This document shows, piece after piece, positions 9,066 through 10,703 of a DNA stretch of 10,703 nt. Position 1 is the stretch's first letter; each line of letters begins with the position of its first letter. Made by a program: the position numbers and the translations under genes. The stretch is from Tannerella sp. Its GTDB lineage: Bacteria; Bacteroidota; Bacteroidia; Bacteroidales; Tannerellaceae. The stretch is from the NCBI GenBank assembly GCA_031260095.1, contig JAIRKN010000110.1, positions 1 to 10,703 of the forward strand, given 5' to 3'. The notes beneath the pieces were generated by a model that saw nothing but the letters and a program-made list of their open reading frames with translations, was not told the DNA's origin and did no database searches.

Positions 9066-9120
9066 CTTTCGTCAAATCCGCGCGGATTTCGCCAGATCCA
9101 ATTGGAATTTCGTCAGATCC
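8911..9120 (+). repeat. Tandem array of about 10 copies of a 20-bp palindrome-bearing repeat
   Basis: The consensus unit is CCAGATCCAATTGGATTTCG. Copies start at 8911, 8931, 8951, 8971, 8991, 9011, 9031, 9051 (21 bp, degenerate), 9072 and 9092 (21 bp), with a decaying partial copy from 9113 and possibly a very degenerate one at 8891-8910. Each unit holds the 12-bp perfect palindrome ATCCAATTGGAT plus the 8-bp spacer TTCGCCAG. Copies at 8911 and 9072 have GCGC in place of AATT and stay palindromic. Copies at 8991 and 9011 carry one C-to-T change in the left arm. Because neighbouring palindromes can pair with each other, adjacent like copies could form stems of up to 12 bp with an 8-base loop. 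The array straddles the ftsW stop: copies 1 to most of 8 are coding, the rest lie in the gap. There are no spacers of differing sequence, so it is not a CRISPR. No other copy was seen in the window. I do not recognise the family. Confidence 0.95.
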
Positions 9121-9188
9121 GAGTGTAAATGACGAAAAGAAATAAGATAATATAAGTAATTATTAAGTGTTCACAAAAATGTTAAGAA
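9066..9188. other. ftsW-murG intergenic gap: end of repeat array plus AT-rich leader
   Basis: This is the only gap longer than 45 bp in the window. Its first part (to about 9134) is the decaying end of the repeat array. The second part (9135-9188) is strongly AT-rich and A-rich just before the murG start, like the leaders of other genes here. I looked for a Bacteroidota-type promoter (TTTG about 25 bp upstream of TAnnTTTG) and found no convincing match. There is no stem followed by a T-tract, so an intrinsic terminator is not supported. A weak promoter in the AT-rich part cannot be excluded. Confidence 0.6.
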
Positions 9189-10298
9189 ATGAGCAGACTT
9201 AAGGTGATAATAAGCGGAGGTGGAACGGGGGGACATATCTTTCCGGCTATTTCGATCGCCAATGAGATTCGGGTACGGTTTCCGGATGCCGACATTCTGT
9301 TCGTCGGAGCGGAAGACCGAATGGAAATGGAGCGTGTGCCGGCGGCGGGATACAGGATTACAGGCTTGCCGGTGAGCGGCTTCAATCGAAGGCAGAAACT
9401 GAAAAACATAGACGTGATCCTGAAACTTTGCCGAAGCCTTTGTATGGCCCGGAAGATTATCCGCGATTTTAAGCCGGAGATCGTCATCGGCGTAGGCGGT
9501 TATGCGAGCGGACCGGCGTTATTGATGGCCTCGTTGCTTCGTATCCCGATATTGATACAGGAGCAGAACTTCTGCGCCGGAGTGACAAACCGATTGCTGG
9601 CCCGGCGCGCTGCCAAGATCTGTGTGGCATACAGGGGTATGCACCGGTTTTTCCCGCCGGAACGCATCATTATAACGGGAAATCCCGTCAGGAAAGATCT
9701 CGAGGCGGTACGCGCGAAAGATCCCGAAGCGATGGATTATTTCGGATGTAAGGCCGGGAAACCCGTCCTGCTGGTGCTTGGGGGAAGCCTTGGCGCACGT
9801 ACCGTCAACCGGGGCGTACGCCGGGGACTGGATGCTCTGATAAATGCCGGCATTCAGGTGATATGGCAGACCGGGAAGTGCGAATATGATACCATAAAAG
9901 ACGACCTGAAAGACCGGTCGTATGAAGGACTTTGGTACGCGGATTTTATTTCGCGCATGGATTATGCCTATGCCGCGGCCGACCTGGTCGTCTCGCGGGC
10001 CGGAGCAGGGACGATTGCCGAACTCTCCCTCCTGCAAAAGCCGGTCATACTGGTCCCTTCGCCCAACGTGGCGGAAGATCACCAGAATAAAAACGCCCGG
10101 GCCTTGTCGGAGAATAATGCCGCCGTTCTCTTACCCGATCATGAGGCGGAAGAACAACTGGCTCCTGTGGCCATACGGGTAATCGCCGACAGCAAACAGT
10201 TATACTTCTTAAGCGAGAATATCGCTCTTTTTGCACAACTCAACAGCGCGGAAAGAATCGTAGACGAAGTCGTGCGCATCATAGATAGACCGAAATGA
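9189..10298 (+). CDS. murG: UDP-GlcNAc:lipid I N-acetylglucosaminyltransferase MurG (lipid II synthase)
   Basis: MurG is a GT28-family peripheral membrane enzyme on the cytoplasmic face that adds GlcNAc to lipid I to form lipid II, the substrate of FtsW. The 369-aa length is normal. The sequence shows the N-terminal glycine loop SGGGTGGHIFPA (residues 9-20), the second glycine loop GVGGYASGP (101-109), IQEQNFCAGVTNR (123-135), the third glycine loop GGSLGAR (198-204) opening the C-terminal UDP-GlcNAc domain, SRAGAGTIAEL (269-279), and the nucleotide-sugar contact region PSPNVAEDHQNKNA (290-303). The ATG at 9189 gives the standard N-terminus. It follows the 123-bp repeat-containing gap. Its TGA overlaps the murC ATG by 4 bp (ATGA), so murG and murC are probably translationally coupled. 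Confidence 0.97.
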   Translation: MSRLKVIISGGGTGGHIFPAISIANEIRVRFPDADILFVGAEDRMEMERVPAAGYRITGLPVSGFNRRQKLKNIDVILKLCRSLCMARKIIRDFKPEIVIGVGGYASGPALLMASLLRIPILIQEQNFCAGVTNRLLARRAAKICVAYRGMHRFFPPERIIITGNPVRKDLEAVRAKDPEAMDYFGCKAGKPVLLVLGGSLGARTVNRGVRRGLDALINAGIQVIWQTGKCEYDTIKDDLKDRSYEGLWYADFISRMDYAYAAADLVVSRAGAGTIAELSLLQKPVILVPSPNVAEDHQNKNARALSENNAAVLLPDHEAEEQLAPVAIRVIADSKQLYFLSENIALFAQLNSAERIVDEVVRIIDRPK

Positions 10299-10703
10299 AA
10301 CAGAACGAAATAACATCCGTGTACTTTATCGGGGCGGGAGGCGTCGGAATGAGCGCCCTGATCCGGTATTTTCTTGCCCGTGGCAAACGTGTGGCCGGCT
10401 ACGACCGCACACCTTCGCCCCTGACCACCCAACTGATCGCCGAAGGGGCCGCTATCCGTTTTGAAGAGGATGAAACCACCATCCCCGAATCCTTCCGGGA
10501 TAAAACGACGACGCTGGTCGTCTATACACCCGCCGTGCCCGCTTCGCATCGAGAGCTGACGTATTTCCGCAATAACGGATTTCGCGTATTGAAACGCTCC
10601 CAAACGCTGGGGCTTATAACGAACGCATCACGAAGCCTCTGCATTGCCGGAACACACGGCAAAACGACCACCTCTTCGATGACGGCGCATATCCTCAAGC
10701 AAT
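10295..10703 (+). CDS. murC: UDP-N-acetylmuramate:L-alanine ligase MurC, 3'-truncated by window edge
   Basis: MurC is a cytoplasmic ATP-dependent ligase that attaches L-Ala to UDP-MurNAc, the first committed step of the peptide stem. Only the first 136 codons are visible and the frame is open to the window end. They read MKQNEITSVYFIGAGGVGMS and onward: a Rossmann-type glycine motif GAGGVGMSAL (residues 13-22), a VVYTPAVPASHREL segment typical of the UDP-binding N-terminal domain (about 75-89), and the ATP P-loop GTHGKTT at residues 119-125 (Lys123). The histidine in this P-loop distinguishes MurC from MurD and MurE, which have Asn at that place. The start ATG overlaps the murG stop in an ATGA arrangement. 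The remaining two thirds of the gene, and presumably ftsQ-ftsA-ftsZ after it, lie outside the window. Confidence 0.95.
   Translation, partial: MKQNEITSVYFIGAGGVGMSALIRYFLARGKRVAGYDRTPSPLTTQLIAEGAAIRFEEDETTIPESFRDKTTTLVVYTPAVPASHRELTYFRNNGFRVLKRSQTLGLITNASRSLCIAGTHGKTTTSSMTAHILKQ

Noticed and set aside
8911..9120. CRISPR array
   Set aside because: The 20-bp units are directly adjacent with no unique spacers, and no cas genes are present.
8767..9132. 121-aa + strand ORF overlapping the end of ftsW
   Set aside because: It is an alternate-frame reading of the ftsW tail and repeat array. Its length is explained by the repeat being stop-free in every frame.
9031..9188. Intrinsic terminator between ftsW and murG
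   Set aside because: The repeats can form stems, but no T-rich run follows them, and the murG-murC part continues the same operon order.
9179..9202. Seven-codon ORF overlapping the murG start
   Set aside because: The ATG at 9179 is out of frame with murG and stops at once. It could be a leader peptide, but nothing beyond chance occurrence supports it.
10571..10590. Possible extra repeat copy in murC (GGATTTCGC)
   Set aside because: Only about 9 bases match and the palindrome is absent. It is ordinary coding sequence for NGFRV.

Overview
The window is a contiguous piece of a dcw (division and cell wall) cluster, all on the + strand, in this order: rsmH (5' end outside the window), ftsL-like, ftsI, murE, mraY, murD, ftsW, murG, murC (3' end outside the window). 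The source is most likely a Bacteroidota bacterium, probably order Bacteroidales. Four things point there: murF is absent between murE and mraY; MraY is long (420 aa) with a characteristic extra loop; the class B PBP ends in a PASTA domain; and no start codon has a recognisable Shine-Dalgarno sequence, only A-rich leaders. Genus cannot be fixed from the sequence alone.

Layout: 1-903 rsmH (16S rRNA methyltransferase); 922-1254 small FtsL-type bitopic division protein; 1300-3504 ftsI, the septal transpeptidase; 3515-5014 murE with the meso-DAP signature DNPR; 5025-6287 mraY; 6293-7630 murD; 7635-9065 ftsW; 8911-9120 a 20-bp tandem repeat array that forms the 3' end of ftsW and runs on into the ftsW-murG gap; 9189-10298 murG; 10295-10703 murC (start only). 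Gaps between genes are 4-45 bp or a 4-bp overlap, except the 123-bp repeat-bearing gap before murG, so a single operon is likely. No internal promoter or terminator could be supported.

The genes form one pathway. MurC, MurD and MurE add L-Ala, D-Glu and meso-DAP to UDP-MurNAc (MurF, needed for the D-Ala-D-Ala step, must be encoded elsewhere). MraY makes lipid I and MurG makes lipid II. FtsW polymerises lipid II at the septum and FtsI crosslinks it, with the FtsL-like protein as a likely scaffold. RsmH is the usual ribosome-modifying passenger.

No new enzyme system is present. The unusual element is the repeat array. Its 20-bp unit (CCAGATCCAATTGGATTTCG) carries a 12-bp perfect palindrome, can form hairpins between neighbouring copies, is stop-free in all six frames in its consensus form, and encodes about the last 51 residues of FtsW. 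Two copies replace the AATT centre by GCGC and keep the palindrome. The ftsW stop codon lies inside a decayed copy.
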